64,000 bases of DNA from Nocardia sp. NBC_00403 (GCF_036046055.1 NZ_CP107939.1:3658001-3722000), one strand, 5' to 3'; counted from the first letter of the stretch, positions 8,496 through 18,380 are shown. Made by a program: numbers and translations. Notes: a model not told the origin generated them from the letters alone.

Positions 8496-9868
8496 GACGC
8501 TCGGGCTCCTTCGTGTGCGGTGCTGCGGTGGTTCTGGTGCGGGTGGGGCAGGCCGAGATGGTCGCGCAGGGTGGCGCCGGTGTACTCGGTGCGGAAACTG
8601 CCGCGTTCCTGCAGCTCCGGTACCACGCGCTCGACGAATTCATCGAGCCCCGCGGGGGTGAGATGCGGGACGAGGATGAAGCCGTCCGCGGCGTCTGCCT
8701 GTACATAGGTGTCGATCTGTTCGGCGACCGCGGCCGGCGTGCCGACGAACTGCTGGCGCGCGGTGACCTCGATGATCAGCTCACGGATGCTGAGCTGCTC
8801 CGCCTCGGCCTTCGCGCGCCATCCCTCGGCCACGGCGCGCGGGTCCTTGGCGTGGCGTACCCGGCCGCGGGTGATGGTGGCGTCGCCGGATGGTTCGACA
8901 TCGGGCAGCGGCCCGTCCGGGTCGTAGCCGGAAAGATCACGGCCCCACACCTGTTCGAGGAAGGCGATGGCGGTCTGCGGGCCGACCTGCTGGAGTCGGA
9001 TGTGCCTGGCCCGCTCCTGCGCGTCATCGGCGGTGTCGCCGAGCACGAAGGTCGCGGCGGGCAGAATCTTCAGCTCGTCGGGGGTGCGGCCGTATTTCGC
9101 CAAGCGGCCTTTTACATCCGCATAGAACTGCTGCCCGGCTGCCAGCGAGCCGTGCCCGGTGAAGATGGCGTCTGCGCTGGCCGCACCGAACTCCCGGCCC
9201 TCGTCGGAATCGCCTGCCTGCAGCAACACAGGGTGTCCCTGCGGACTCGGTGGCAGCACGAACCGGCCCGAGATATCGAATTGTGTATTGCGATAGCTGA
9301 TTTCGGGAACATCGCGGGCGAAAACGCCCGCCTCGCGATCTACCACCAGCGAATCGCCCGGCCAGCTGTCCCACAGCGCGCGGCTGACTTCGATAACCTC
9401 GGCGGCCCGCCGGTAGCGCTGACTGTGCTCGAGATAGCCGCCGCGCCGGAAATTTTCGCCGGTGAAGGCATCCGACGAGGTGACGACATTCCATGCCGCC
9501 CGACCACCCGAGAGATGATCCAACGTCGCGAACTGCTTGGCCAACTCGAAGGGCTCGTTGTAGGTGCTGTTGATTGTGCCCGCCAGCCCGAGCTTGTCGG
9601 TGACCGCGGCCAGTGCATTCAGCACGGTGAACGTATCCGGTCTGCCCACGACATCGAGATCGTGGATCCGTCCGAGATGTTCGCGCAGCCGCAGCCCCTC
9701 GGCAAGAAAGAAGAAGTCGAACAACCCGCGCTCGGCGGTCTGGGCCAGATGTACGAACGACTCGAAATCGATCTGACTCTTCGATGTCGGATCACTCCAC
9801 ACGGTGGTGTTGTTCACCCCCGGAAAGTGCGCGGCAAGATGAACCGCCTTGCGAGGTTTCCCACTCAT
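8492..9868 (-). CDS. NtaA/SnaA/DszA-type FMN-dependent monooxygenase
   Basis: A 458-residue enzyme of the two-component monooxygenase group that includes nitrilotriacetate monooxygenase A, DszA and Bacillus CmoJ/YxeK. Visible family blocks are FDFFFLAEGL, the segment around residues 85-115 with EPFELAKQFATLDHLSGGRA, AAWNVVTSSD, and PVLLQAGDSDEGREFGA. A reduced-flavin donor must come from elsewhere, as no flavin reductase gene lies in the operon. The ATG at 9868 shares a base with the preceding stop (TGATG) and has an AAGGGA ribosome site. In related operons such enzymes oxygenate S-alkylcysteines or sulfonates/sulfones. Confidence 0.88.
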   Translation of the reverse strand: MSGKPRKAVHLAAHFPGVNNTTVWSDPTSKSQIDFESFVHLAQTAERGLFDFFFLAEGLRLREHLGRIHDLDVVGRPDTFTVLNALAAVTDKLGLAGTINSTYNEPFELAKQFATLDHLSGGRAAWNVVTSSDAFTGENFRRGGYLEHSQRYRRAAEVIEVSRALWDSWPGDSLVVDREAGVFARDVPEISYRNTQFDISGRFVLPPSPQGHPVLLQAGDSDEGREFGAASADAIFTGHGSLAAGQQFYADVKGRLAKYGRTPDELKILPAATFVLGDTADDAQERARHIRLQQVGPQTAIAFLEQVWGRDLSGYDPDGPLPDVEPSGDATITRGRVRHAKDPRAVAEGWRAKAEAEQLSIRELIIEVTARQQFVGTPAAVAEQIDTYVQADAADGFILVPHLTPAGLDEFVERVVPELQERGSFRTEYTGATLRDHLGLPHPHQNHRSTAHEGARAS

Positions 9869-11076
9869 CACAGCGTCCCTTCCGAAGTAGCGGTGGAGGT
9901 TTGCGCGTAGCGGCTGGCGGGCCGCGCCAACCCGAGGCGTGACCGCAGCATTCCTGGGCTGCTGCTGTCCGCACGTGTTGTCGGGATTCGCACGCCTGCT
10001 GGGTGCCCTGAACGGGTGGGGACCCCGTGCAGGGGTGCTGTGGCGAGGAGGCGGAGGGCGGCAGGTGCGGCGAGGGGGCGCAGGATGACGCCGTCGGTGG
10101 CGCAAGCGCGGAGGGTGGTGATGAGCTCGCGCAGTGTGTCCGGAGTGCCGAGGTGGCGCAGCGTGTTCGGTGCGTTGGTGTCCGCCGTGGCGATCGGGTC
10201 GGCCCAGCGGTCCAGCTGAGCCACCTCGTCGTGCGCCGCAGCCACCGTGTCGGCCAGGTGGATGTCGATATCCAGCAGTACTCGGACCTTGTCCGGATCG
10301 CGGCCCGCGGCCGCGAGCGCGGCACGCAGCGCCGCGCGTCGTGCGGCCGCCGCGTCGAGATCGGCGGCGGCGACGCGGATCAGGTCGGCGTGGCGGACCG
10401 CTACCGCCGTGCTCGGTGCGTCGGCGGCGCGGATCGTGATGATCGGCAGACCCTGCGGAGCACGCGGGGTGATCGACGGGCCCTTGACCGAAAAGTTCTC
10501 GCCGACAAAGTCGATGTAGTGCAGCTTGTCCCTGTCGATGAAGCGGCCGGTCGACTGGTCGCGGATCTCCGCGTCGTCCTCCCAGCTGTCCCACAGCCGC
10601 GTGACCACGTCGATCGCCTCGTCCGCCTCGTGCCACAGCGCCGCGCCCGCCTGGGCGTCCTTGCGGCCGAATACCCGTGCCTGCTCGGCGCCTTCGGAGA
10701 CGGTGACCTCCCAGCCCGCGCGGCCGAGCGAGGCGAAATCGAGGCTCGCGATCGCCTTGGACAGATGGAACGGTTCGGTGTGTGTTACCGCAGCCTGTGC
10801 GATCAGTCCGATGCCGTGGGTGCGCGCGGCGACCCTGGCGGCGATCGCGATCGCATCGAGCACGCCCCTGGCGACCCCGGCCCCGCCCTGCTGCACGCCG
10901 AACGAGTCGGGCACGAAAACCGCGTCCACCCCGGCGCTTTCGGCGGCCGCGACCGTATCCACCCAGTAGCCGCCGGTGAACAGATCCTCGGCTCGTGAAT
11001 CGTCGCGCCGCCACGACGCCGGATGCACACCGGTTCCGGTGAGCTCCACACCGAGGAAGAAATCCGAATCAGGCAT
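9868..11076 (-). CDS. LLM-class flavin-dependent oxidoreductase
   Basis: A 402-residue luciferase-like protein, more divergent than its neighbours. The N-terminal part contains GYWVDTVAAAESAGVDAVFV and THTEPFHLSKAIASLDFASL, the latter matching the HP-hS(K)ATLD-type segment of NtaA-related enzymes. The last 60 residues are Arg/Ser/Thr-rich and probably disordered. The ATG at 11076 has an upstream GGAAAGGA-like site and lies within the small preceding frame. Its stop shares a base with the next start. Substrate unknown; probably a second oxygenase of the sulfur salvage route. Confidence 0.8.
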   Translation of the reverse strand: MPDSDFFLGVELTGTGVHPASWRRDDSRAEDLFTGGYWVDTVAAAESAGVDAVFVPDSFGVQQGGAGVARGVLDAIAIAARVAARTHGIGLIAQAAVTHTEPFHLSKAIASLDFASLGRAGWEVTVSEGAEQARVFGRKDAQAGAALWHEADEAIDVVTRLWDSWEDDAEIRDQSTGRFIDRDKLHYIDFVGENFSVKGPSITPRAPQGLPIITIRAADAPSTAVAVRHADLIRVAAADLDAAAARRAALRAALAAAGRDPDKVRVLLDIDIHLADTVAAAHDEVAQLDRWADPIATADTNAPNTLRHLGTPDTLRELITTLRACATDGVILRPLAAPAALRLLATAPLHGVPTRSGHPAGVRIPTTRADSSSPGMLRSRLGLARPASRYAQTSTATSEGTL

Positions 11077-11170
11077 CAGCGCGATCCTTTCCAGTCGATT
11101 CGAGGGGCGGGTAGTGCGCTGCGGTGGCGATCTGTGCGCCGTGGCGGCCGGGTCCGGCGAGGATGTGCAT
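11069..11170 (-). CDS. Tiny coupled open frame (33 residues)
   Basis: The ATG at 11170 shares a base with the stop of the ABC ATPase (TGATG), and its TGA falls eight bases inside the following LLM gene. The frame begins [20 protein letters not shown] and then turns polar. No family is recognised. It may be a real small protein, a decayed N-terminus, or a relay that carries ribosomes across a 93-base gap. Similar stop-start chaining by tiny frames occurs elsewhere in this window. Confidence 0.4.
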   Translation of the reverse strand: MHILAGPGRHGAQIATAAHYPPLESTGKDRADA

Positions 11171-12957
11171 CAGAACTGCCCTTTCGTGACGGCGGCGTGG
11201 GCGGGGATGGCCGACAACAGTTCCCGGGTGTACTCGTGCTGGGGGTTGTCGAAAATGTCGGCGGTGTGGCCGGTTTCGACGATGCGTCCGTTGCGCATCA
11301 CCGCGACCCGGTCGCTGATCCGGCGCACCACTGCCAGGTCGTGCGAGATGAACAGGTAGCTCAATCGCAGTTCGGCCTGGAGGCGCTCGAGCAGTTCCAG
11401 GATCTGGGCCTGCACCGAAGCGTCGAGCGCGGAGACCGGTTCGTCGAGTACGAGCAGGTCGGGGTGCAGCGCGAGCGCTCGCGCGATGGCGACCCGCTGC
11501 CGCTGCCCGCCGGACAGTTCGGCGGGTCGCCGCCGGCTGAACTGCTCCGGCAGCGCAACCTGTCCGAGTAGTTCCCGCACCCGCGTCTGCCGGGCCTTGC
11601 GGTCGCCGACTCCATACGCGCGCAACGGTTCCTCGATGATCGACCCGACGCGCCAGCGTGGGTCGAGGGAGGCGTAGGGGTTCTGGTACACCACCTGGAA
11701 GCGCCGGCGCAGCGCCCGCAGCTCGGGTCCCCGGACCGTTGTCAGCTCGCGTCCATCGAAGGTGACCGCACCGCTGTCGGGTTCGCAGAGCCGTAGGGCG
11801 ATGCGTGCGGTGGTGGACTTGCCGGAGCCGGATTCGCCGACGAGCGACAGCGTTTCGCCCCGTCCGAGGTCGAAGCCGACGCCGGCGACCGCGGTCACCG
11901 ATCCGCCGGAGTGCGCACGGAAGCGCTTGTGCACCTCGCGGACCGAGAGCAGCGGCTTTTCTTCGGGGTGGCGGCGCGGCCGGAACCCGCCGAACGGAGC
12001 CAGGCTCGGCGATGCCGCGAGCAGGCGCCTCGTGTAGGGGTGCCGCGGTTCGGCGAGCACGGCTGCGGTGGGACCGGTTTCGACGATCTCGCCGCCGTTC
12101 AGCACCACCAGGCGATCGGCCCGCTCGGCGGCCACCGCGAGATCGTGGGTGATCAGCAGGACGGCCGTGCCGCGGGCAGCGATCTGCGCGGCAAGCCCAT
12201 CGAGCACCCGGCGCGCCACCGTCGCATCCAGCGCACTGGTCGGCTCGTCGGCGATCACCAGCTCCGGCCCGCAGATCAGCGCGGCCGCGATCAGCACCCG
12301 CTGTCGCTGTCCGCCGGACAACTCGTGCGGATACTGCGTGGCCCGCAGTTCCGGCCGATCGAGCCCGGCCTCGGTGAGCAACTCCACGGCCCGCCGCTCG
12401 GCATCGCGCCGGTCGGCCAGACCATGCACGATCAACGCCTCGGCGACCTGATCGCCCACCCGCTGTACCGGATTCAACGACAGCCCGGGATCCTGCGGGA
12501 CGAATCCGATCCGAGCCCCGCGCAGTCGCCGCACCGCCCGTTCGGACCCGGTGTCCACGATCTCCCCGTCGAAAGTGACCGTCCCGCCGTTGATCTCGGC
12601 ATTCGGCCCGAGCAACCCGATCACTGCCTGCGCGAGCGTCGACTTACCGGAACCGGATTCACCGACCAAGGCGACAACCTCACCACGTGCCACGGTGAGC
12701 GAGGCACCGGCCAACGCGGTGACGGGACCGGAGTCGGACCGGTAGCGAACATGGAGACCGTCGATGCGAAGGAGCGCGGCATCGGGTGCCGATGATTCGA
12801 CCCCGATCGCGCCGGGGGCGACCGGGTCGGCGCTGGTACCTACCGGCGCTTCGGCGACCGTCACCAGCGGCCGGCCGCCGGCCGGCCCGTCACCTTCGCT
12901 CGTTTGTACCGCGTGGTGATCGGCCGGATGGACGCTGCGGAAATCGTTGTCGCTCAT
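11170..12957 (-). CDS. ABC transporter ATPase with two fused nucleotide-binding domains (DppD-DppF type)
   Basis: A 595-residue fusion of two peptide/opine/nickel-type ATPases energising the adjacent permeases. After a variable N-terminus of about 60 residues, domain 1 has GESGSGKST, the signature LSGGQRQR and ADEPTSALD. Domain 2 starts near residue 330 with [17 protein letters not shown] and LDEPVSALD. Each domain ends with the family-typical HPYTRRLL or HEYTRELL. Such DF fusions are common in actinobacteria. It overlaps dppC-like by ATGA. Confidence 0.93.
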   Translation of the reverse strand: MSDNDFRSVHPADHHAVQTSEGDGPAGGRPLVTVAEAPVGTSADPVAPGAIGVESSAPDAALLRIDGLHVRYRSDSGPVTALAGASLTVARGEVVALVGESGSGKSTLAQAVIGLLGPNAEINGGTVTFDGEIVDTGSERAVRRLRGARIGFVPQDPGLSLNPVQRVGDQVAEALIVHGLADRRDAERRAVELLTEAGLDRPELRATQYPHELSGGQRQRVLIAAALICGPELVIADEPTSALDATVARRVLDGLAAQIAARGTAVLLITHDLAVAAERADRLVVLNGGEIVETGPTAAVLAEPRHPYTRRLLAASPSLAPFGGFRPRRHPEEKPLLSVREVHKRFRAHSGGSVTAVAGVGFDLGRGETLSLVGESGSGKSTTARIALRLCEPDSGAVTFDGRELTTVRGPELRALRRRFQVVYQNPYASLDPRWRVGSIIEEPLRAYGVGDRKARQTRVRELLGQVALPEQFSRRRPAELSGGQRQRVAIARALALHPDLLVLDEPVSALDASVQAQILELLERLQAELRLSYLFISHDLAVVRRISDRVAVMRNGRIVETGHTADIFDNPQHEYTRELLSAIPAHAAVTKGQF

Positions 12958-13826
12958 GCGTGCTCACTCCCGCTGACGGTGCGGCCGAGGCGCTGGGCGG
13001 CCAGGACGACCGCGATGATCACCAGGCCGGGCAGTGTGGTCATCCACCAGGCGGTGGCGAGGTAGTTGCGGCCCTCGGAGATCAGTGAGCCCCATTCGGG
13101 AGTAGGCGGTTTCGCGCCGTAGCCGAGGAAGCTCAACGCCGAGACCGAGAGCACCGCCATGCCGAACTCGACGGCGGCAAGAGCGAGCACCGGCTGGTAG
13201 GCGTTGGGCAGCACGTGCCGGGCGAGCACGCTGTACCAGCGGACGCCGGAGGCGTGCGCCGCCTCCACGAACGGTGCTTGGCGTACCCGCAGCACTTCCG
13301 AGCGCATCACCCTGGCGAAGTTGGCGACCAGCGAAACACCCACGGCGATAGCCACATTGCGGGTGCCGAACCCGAGCGCGGTGACCAGAGCCAGCGAAAG
13401 CAGCAGCGCGGGAATCGACAGCAGCACGTCGACGAATCGCATGATGAGGGTGTCGACGACGCCGCCGATCGACCCGGACAGCAAGCCGAGCACCGACCCG
13501 GCGACCAGCGCGATCGCCACCGCCGAAAGCGTTGCGGTCAGCGAAAGTCCCGCACCGTGCACCATCCGTGTGTAGAGATCGCGGCCGAGATTGTCGGTGC
13601 CGAACCAGTGCTGAGCGCTCGGCCCGCGGAACTTCTCGGCGGGCACGCCGGTCAGCGGATCGCCACTGGCGAACACCGACGGCGACAACGCCCACCCCAG
13701 CGCGATCAGCACGACCAGGACGGCGATGATCTGCGCCGCATTGCCGCGCAAGGTCTTCCCTCGCAATACTGGCCGCCGCAACCACGGCGCTGCCACGCTG
13801 CGCCGCTCGTCGAGTACGTCAACCAT
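12954..13826 (-). CDS. ABC transporter permease, DppC type
   Basis: A 290-residue inner-membrane permease with about six membrane helices. The N-terminal DppC/OppC segment is followed by [20 protein letters not shown], diagnostic for this subfamily, and the EAA-loop region has [23 protein letters not shown]. It pairs with the DppB-type permease, the DppDF ATPase and the family 5 binding protein. Unlike the rest of this tight operon, 227 bases separate it from the upstream permease gene. Confidence 0.92.
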   Translation of the reverse strand: MVDVLDERRSVAAPWLRRPVLRGKTLRGNAAQIIAVLVVLIALGWALSPSVFASGDPLTGVPAEKFRGPSAQHWFGTDNLGRDLYTRMVHGAGLSLTATLSAVAIALVAGSVLGLLSGSIGGVVDTLIMRFVDVLLSIPALLLSLALVTALGFGTRNVAIAVGVSLVANFARVMRSEVLRVRQAPFVEAAHASGVRWYSVLARHVLPNAYQPVLALAAVEFGMAVLSVSALSFLGYGAKPPTPEWGSLISEGRNYLATAWWMTTLPGLVIIAVVLAAQRLGRTVSGSEHA

Positions 13827-14053
13827 GGACGTTCACCTCCGCAATGTTGTCGATGCGCAGCCACGGCGCGAAGGCGAAGCCGAGGGAAGGCCATTCCGGC
13901 AGCAGAGCCAGTACGGTGTTGTCGTGCACGACGGGTGCATCGCGCCACTGCGCTGATCTGCGGTCGGCCGGAAAGGTGTGTGGAGCCGGCGTCGATGGGG
14001 TAGTGCGGCGCCACGAGAGCCCCAGTCTTTTCGGCAGCGATGCCGCGGGTAGA
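13827..14053 (-). other. Gap inside tight operon with a protein-like open frame
   Basis: Between the two permease genes there is no full-length gene. One minus-strand frame stays open across the gap and stops at 13819, eight bases inside the dppC-like gene. Its last 36 codons, from a GTG at 13929, read like protein (LPEWPSLGFAFAPWLRIDN). I recognise no family, and it may be a gene remnant or a short uncharacterised peptide. Confidence 0.35.
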
Positions 14054-15055
14054 TCAGGCACGGGCACCCACCTCCGCGCCGGTGGTGCTGTCGGCGGTGG
14101 TCCGGTTCGGCGCACGACGGGTGCGCCCCGCGATGCGCGGATCCAGCAGCGGATAGAGCAGGTCCACCGCGAGATTGACCGTGACGAAGACAGCCGAGGT
14201 CAGCAGCACGATGCCTTGCACGACCGGAATGTCCTGAGCGAGCACGGACGTCTGGGTGAGACGTCCGACGCCGGTGCGGGCGAACACGGTCTCCACCACC
14301 ACCGATCCGGCCAGCATGTTGCCGACCAGTACACCCGCGATGGTGAAGGTGGGCAGCGCCGCCGAGCGCAGCACATGCTTGCGCTGCACCCACCAGCGCG
14401 AACCGCCCTTGGCCACGGCCACATCGACGAACGGCTGCCGCCACGTCGATTCCAGTCCGGTCGCGAGCACCTGGGCGATCACCGCGCCGATCGGGATGGC
14501 GAGGGTAATGGCGGGCAGAATGGTTCCTGCGAAGCCGTGGCCACCGAATGCCGGCACAAGCCGGAACTGGAACGAGAACAGTTGCAGCAGAAGCAGTCCG
14601 GTCCAGAAGGTCGGCACCGAAACGCCGAGCGAAGGCAGCGACCGCAGCGTGTTGCGCAGCCAGGGGCGCCGCGAGTACGTCGCGGCGAAGGCCACCGACA
14701 CACCACCGACGGTCGCGAAAAGCAATGCCGGCGATGCCAATCCGAGCGTCGAGGGCAGCGCGTCACCGATCGCGTCGGTGACCGGTTGGCCGGTCGAGAT
14801 GGAATGACCGAGGTCGCCGCGCACCGCCTGCGTCAGCGCCGTCCAGTACTGCTCCCACAGTGGACGATCCAGCCCATACCTGGCCTGCAGTTCCGCGACC
14901 GCGGCCTTGTCCACCGCCGTGCCCGAACCGCCCGCGTCGGCGGCGATGGACACCGGGTCGGCGGGCAGGAGGTAGAGCACCACGAACGAGATGCTGAAGG
15001 CCGCCCACAGCACTCCCACCGCCTGCAGTGCTCGCAGCGTCACGTAGCGTGCCAT
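14054..15055 (-). CDS. ABC transporter permease, DppB type
   Basis: A 333-residue permease of the peptide/opine/nickel class. It begins MARYVTLRALQAVGVLWAAF, the usual first helix. It contains ELQARYGLDRPLWEQYW and GDLGHSISTGQPVTDAI, both hallmark DppB segments, and an EAA loop with FVDVAVAKGGSRWWV. The ATG at 15055 lies two bases after the stop of the binding-protein gene, which fixes the start and excludes upstream alternatives within that gene. It forms the membrane channel with the DppC-type permease. Confidence 0.92.
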   Translation of the reverse strand: MARYVTLRALQAVGVLWAAFSISFVVLYLLPADPVSIAADAGGSGTAVDKAAVAELQARYGLDRPLWEQYWTALTQAVRGDLGHSISTGQPVTDAIGDALPSTLGLASPALLFATVGGVSVAFAATYSRRPWLRNTLRSLPSLGVSVPTFWTGLLLLQLFSFQFRLVPAFGGHGFAGTILPAITLAIPIGAVIAQVLATGLESTWRQPFVDVAVAKGGSRWWVQRKHVLRSAALPTFTIAGVLVGNMLAGSVVVETVFARTGVGRLTQTSVLAQDIPVVQGIVLLTSAVFVTVNLAVDLLYPLLDPRIAGRTRRAPNRTTADSTTGAEVGARA

Positions 15056-15057
15056 CG

Positions 15058-16677
15058 CTACCGCCCACTCAGCCAGGTGTCGAAGAACTGCAGTCGCGCC
15101 GAGGCCTCGAACTTCAGATCCTGCACGTTGCCGCCGGCACCGATGGCCTGCGACAGTTCGACCGTCGGAATCCACAGACCCGAATCCAGTACTGCCTGCT
15201 GCGCGGTGCGGATGAGGGCGTTGCGTGCGGCGGCGTCGCCGGTGCTCAACTGTCCGTCGAGTGCGTCGTCCAGCGTCGGGATACGCTCGCGCACATTGAG
15301 ATTGCGACTATCCACGCTGAATGCGCTGCGCAGGATGTCGCCGTCGGCGCGGGTGCTGTTGTAGTAGACACTGTCGTAGTCCTTGGCGTTCTGCCGCGCG
15401 GTGTACTCCGCGGCCGCGACCAGATCCAACCGCAGTTCGACGCCGATCTGGCGCAGCTGCTGCTGCACCAGTTCGAGGATCGCCTGATTGCCCGCGAACA
15501 CCTGGCTGAACAGGACCGAGAAGGTCAGCCGCTCACCGTTCTTCACGCGAATGCCGTCGCCGCCCGGTGTCCAGCCCGCCTGCTCGAGGATGCTGCGTGC
15601 CTTGGCTTGGTCGAAGGGCAGTGTGGCCGACAGATCCTGATAGCCCGGCGTGGTGCTGGCCAGCGAGCTCGTCGCGGTCTTGAATTGCGGGCCGAGCACG
15701 GTGTCGATGAGCTGCTCGCGGTCGATGGCAGGCAGCAGCGCCTGGCGGACCGCCGGATCGCGCAGTGGTCCGCGGGTGACATTGGGCTGGAAGCCGAACG
15801 GCACGCCCGGGTTCGCGGTGCTCAGCACGCGCCCGCCGGTCGCCTCGATCTGGGGCGCGTCCTGCGGCAGGGCGTCGCTGATGGCATCGAGTTGATTGGA
15901 GCCGAGACTTCCGGTGCGGACTCCGGACTCGGGGACGACGGTGAACTCGATCTTGTCGAGGTAGGCCTCGCCGCGGTGCGCGAACACCGCCGAACCCCAG
16001 TGGTATCCGGCGCGTTTGGCCAGCGTCGCCGAGGCATCCTGCCGGTAGTTCGCGTAGGTGAACGGGCCGCTGCCGACGTTGTCGCCCGCGCAGCGTTGTT
16101 CGGCGGGTTTCGCGGTGGTGACGTCGGCGAGGATGCCGAGCTGCGCGGTCGAGGTGGCCTGCAGGAATTGGGCATTCGGCTTGCTGAACTCCACGCGGGC
16201 GGTGAGCTTGTCCACCGGAGTGGTCGCAACATAGTTGGTGAGATAGCTCGCGCCGAGCGGCGCCTTCGCCGCGCCCAGCTCGAGGACCGAGTCGAAGGTC
16301 TTCTGCACCGATTCCGCGGTCAGCGGCGTGCCGTCGCTGAAGGTGACGCCGTCGAAGAGGTGGAAGGTGAAGACCTTCGCGTCGGGGGTGACCTCCCAGC
16401 TCTGCGCAAGCCAGGGCTTCAGTTCGCCGGTCTTCGGATCCTGATCGGTCAGCGAATCCACGATCTGACGGCTGACATACAGCGTCTGATTGGTGCCAGA
16501 CTGTGCGGGATCCGAGCAGGTCGGCGCCACCGACAGGCCGTAGCGCAGCGTGCCACCCGGCTTGGGCGGGCCCGCGTCCGCGCCGGTCCCTGCCGAATCA
16601 CTGCCGCAGGCGGCGAGGCTCGCGGCCGCGGTGACGGCTGCGGCCACGGCCGCGATTCGATAGCGGGGTCGGATCAC
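15058..16677 (-). CDS. Family 5 extracellular solute-binding lipoprotein
   Basis: A 539-residue lipoprotein with a signal peptide ending in the lipobox SLAAC (lipidated Cys at about residue 24). The mature protein starts with a Gly/Ala-rich linker and then GGTLRYGLSVAPTCSDP, the usual first strand of SBP family 5 (peptide, opine, nickel and other ligands). Further family blocks are PWLAQSWEVTPDAKVFTFHL and GVTFSDGTPLTAESV. The GTG start overlaps the LLM stop as GTGA. The ligand is not predictable from sequence; the setting suggests an organosulfur compound. Confidence 0.92.
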   Translation of the reverse strand: MIRPRYRIAAVAAAVTAAASLAACGSDSAGTGADAGPPKPGGTLRYGLSVAPTCSDPAQSGTNQTLYVSRQIVDSLTDQDPKTGELKPWLAQSWEVTPDAKVFTFHLFDGVTFSDGTPLTAESVQKTFDSVLELGAAKAPLGASYLTNYVATTPVDKLTARVEFSKPNAQFLQATSTAQLGILADVTTAKPAEQRCAGDNVGSGPFTYANYRQDASATLAKRAGYHWGSAVFAHRGEAYLDKIEFTVVPESGVRTGSLGSNQLDAISDALPQDAPQIEATGGRVLSTANPGVPFGFQPNVTRGPLRDPAVRQALLPAIDREQLIDTVLGPQFKTATSSLASTTPGYQDLSATLPFDQAKARSILEQAGWTPGGDGIRVKNGERLTFSVLFSQVFAGNQAILELVQQQLRQIGVELRLDLVAAAEYTARQNAKDYDSVYYNSTRADGDILRSAFSVDSRNLNVRERIPTLDDALDGQLSTGDAAARNALIRTAQQAVLDSGLWIPTVELSQAIGAGGNVQDLKFEASARLQFFDTWLSGR

Positions 16678-17813
16678 TGTGGTACTCCAGATGTTTCGGT
16701 GCGGACGAGGTCGCCCTGCGAATCGAGGTCGTAGTCGGTGGTGGGTCGAACGGGATGGTCGGTGGCCGAGTTCACGGCCAATGGCCTGCTCTGAATCCGC
16801 CTGCGCAGTTCCGGGGCAACTGCGGACTGGAACAGCTCGAGGCTGTCGCGGTGCGCAATTGCGGTGCGTCCGTCGCGATCCGCGGCCAAGTGGGTCACCT
16901 CGTGGCCGAAGTGCTCGTGCTGACGGCTGACCTTGTCGATCACCTGCTCCGGGCTGCCGACCAACGCCGAGCTACGGGCGAGGAAGTCGTCGAGGGTCTC
17001 GAACACCACCGGCAACCCGAGCTTGCGGGCCAGCGCGAGTCGCGCCTCGAAGATCGGCCGGAACACCTCCGCGGCCTCCTGCGAGGTTTTGGCCACGTGG
17101 AATCCGGCGGTACCCGCGCCGACCATGGCATCGGCGGGGTCGTGCCCGTAGAACTCCCACCGCTCCCGGTAGTGGCGCACCAGCTCGGCATACGGCTCGA
17201 TGGGATTGGTGACGTTCGCCGAGAACAGCGGATCACCGTGGCGCGCGGCCAGTTCCACCGAGTCGCGACTCGTCGCGCTGCCGTGCCAGATGCGGATGCG
17301 CGGCTGCCACGGCCGTGGCAGCGCCTTGGCCGCGCGGAGTTCGGGCCGGAACCGGCCGGACCATGTCACGCTGTCGCTGGCCCAGAGCTCCCGGAACAGC
17401 TCGTAGCCTTCACGATTGCGGTCCCACTGATCGTCGGTGGTGACGTGGAACAGCTCCGCCTGCGCACTGCCGTTGCCCTTGCCGATGATCAGTTCGAGTC
17501 TGCCGCCGGAGAGATTGTCCAGCGTCGAGTAGTCCTCGAAGGCGCGCACCGGATCCAGCAGGCTCAGCGTGGTGACCGCGGTGAACAACGAGATGCGCGA
17601 GGTGACCGCGGCGATGTGGCTCAGGATCACCGGCGGTGCCGCCGACAGGAACGGATCCTCGTGCCGCTCACCGACGGCGAACCCGTCGTAGCCGAGCTCT
17701 TCGGCGATGCCCGCCTGCTCGATGACATTGCGCAGGCGCTCCCTGGTGCCGGGCAGCCGTCCGGTTATCGGGTCCGGAACCCGGGTGACCAGGGTGAAAA
17801 GCAGGAACTTCAT
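16674..17813 (-). CDS. LLM-class flavin-dependent oxidoreductase
   Basis: A 379-residue bacterial-luciferase-like protein. The N-terminus MKFLLFTLVTRVPDPITG and the stretch YDGFAVGERHEDPFLSAAPP carry the conserved ExH-type active-site region. LIIGKGNGSAQAELF is the flavin phosphate-binding loop. It lies directly between the GNAT (ATGA overlap) and the family 5 binding protein (GTGA overlap). A GNAT next to an LLM enzyme is also found in the Bacillus ytmI operon (snaA, cmoO), supporting a role in acylated S-alkylcysteine breakdown by analogy. Confidence 0.88.
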   Translation of the reverse strand: MKFLLFTLVTRVPDPITGRLPGTRERLRNVIEQAGIAEELGYDGFAVGERHEDPFLSAAPPVILSHIAAVTSRISLFTAVTTLSLLDPVRAFEDYSTLDNLSGGRLELIIGKGNGSAQAELFHVTTDDQWDRNREGYELFRELWASDSVTWSGRFRPELRAAKALPRPWQPRIRIWHGSATSRDSVELAARHGDPLFSANVTNPIEPYAELVRHYRERWEFYGHDPADAMVGAGTAGFHVAKTSQEAAEVFRPIFEARLALARKLGLPVVFETLDDFLARSSALVGSPEQVIDKVSRQHEHFGHEVTHLAADRDGRTAIAHRDSLELFQSAVAPELRRRIQSRPLAVNSATDHPVRPTTDYDLDSQGDLVRTETSGVPQ

Positions 17814-18373
17814 GCGTGGGCTCCTACCGGGTCGGAGGCGGGATGTGGGGCGGGCAGGTACTTCTCGAAGGGATGCGGGCCGATCTCTTCCGACGGGATG
17901 TCCGGGTCGTAGAGCGCGGTGTAACCGTGGGCCAGATACAGGGCGACGGCCTCGGGCTGGCGCGGACCCGTGATCAGGTAGATGCGGCGGTAGCTACGCC
18001 GTGCGATCTCGGTCTCCAGCTGTTCGAGCACGAAGAGCCCGAGTCCCTGCCTGCGGTGCTCACGTGCGGTCCAGATGCGTTTCAGCTCGGCGGTGTCGTC
18101 GTCGTAGCGTCGGAAAGCGCCACCTGCCACGGGTTCGCCGTCGCGGGTGACGACCAGCAGCGCACCGTCCGGCGCCGCGAACTCCGCGGCCGGATAGTCG
18201 CGCAGCGAGTCGTGCACCGCACCGACGGTCCGGCCGTAGCGCCTGCTGTATTCGACGGCGAGTTCTGCGAGCAGGGGCGTGGCCAACGGATCGTCCTGGG
18301 CGACCGCGTGCACGCACAGCTCGGGTCGTGTTGCCGGGGAAAGTCGCCGATTCGAGGAAAGTCGCTGTGTCAT
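17810..18373 (-). CDS. GNAT-family N-acetyltransferase
   Basis: A 187-residue acetyltransferase. The acetyl-CoA loop is readable as RIWTAREHRRQGLGLFVLEQLE (motif A, R/Q-x-x-G-x-G/A form), followed by the family end YLAHGYTALYD. In organosulfur salvage operons a GNAT acetylates the amino group of the imported S-alkylcysteine before monooxygenase attack and the acetyl group is later removed. No deacetylase is seen here, so one would have to be encoded elsewhere. The ATG at 18373 is seven bases after the binding-protein stop. Confidence 0.85.
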   Translation of the reverse strand: MTQRLSSNRRLSPATRPELCVHAVAQDDPLATPLLAELAVEYSRRYGRTVGAVHDSLRDYPAAEFAAPDGALLVVTRDGEPVAGGAFRRYDDDTAELKRIWTAREHRRQGLGLFVLEQLETEIARRSYRRIYLITGPRQPEAVALYLAHGYTALYDPDIPSEEIGPHPFEKYLPAPHPASDPVGAHA

Positions 18374-18380
18374 CGGGCTG

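Noticed and set aside
9869..11014. Upstream extension of the NtaA-like gene to 840 residues
   Set aside because: The extension reads the next gene in the wrong frame; the conserved N-terminus and a ribosome site are at 9868.
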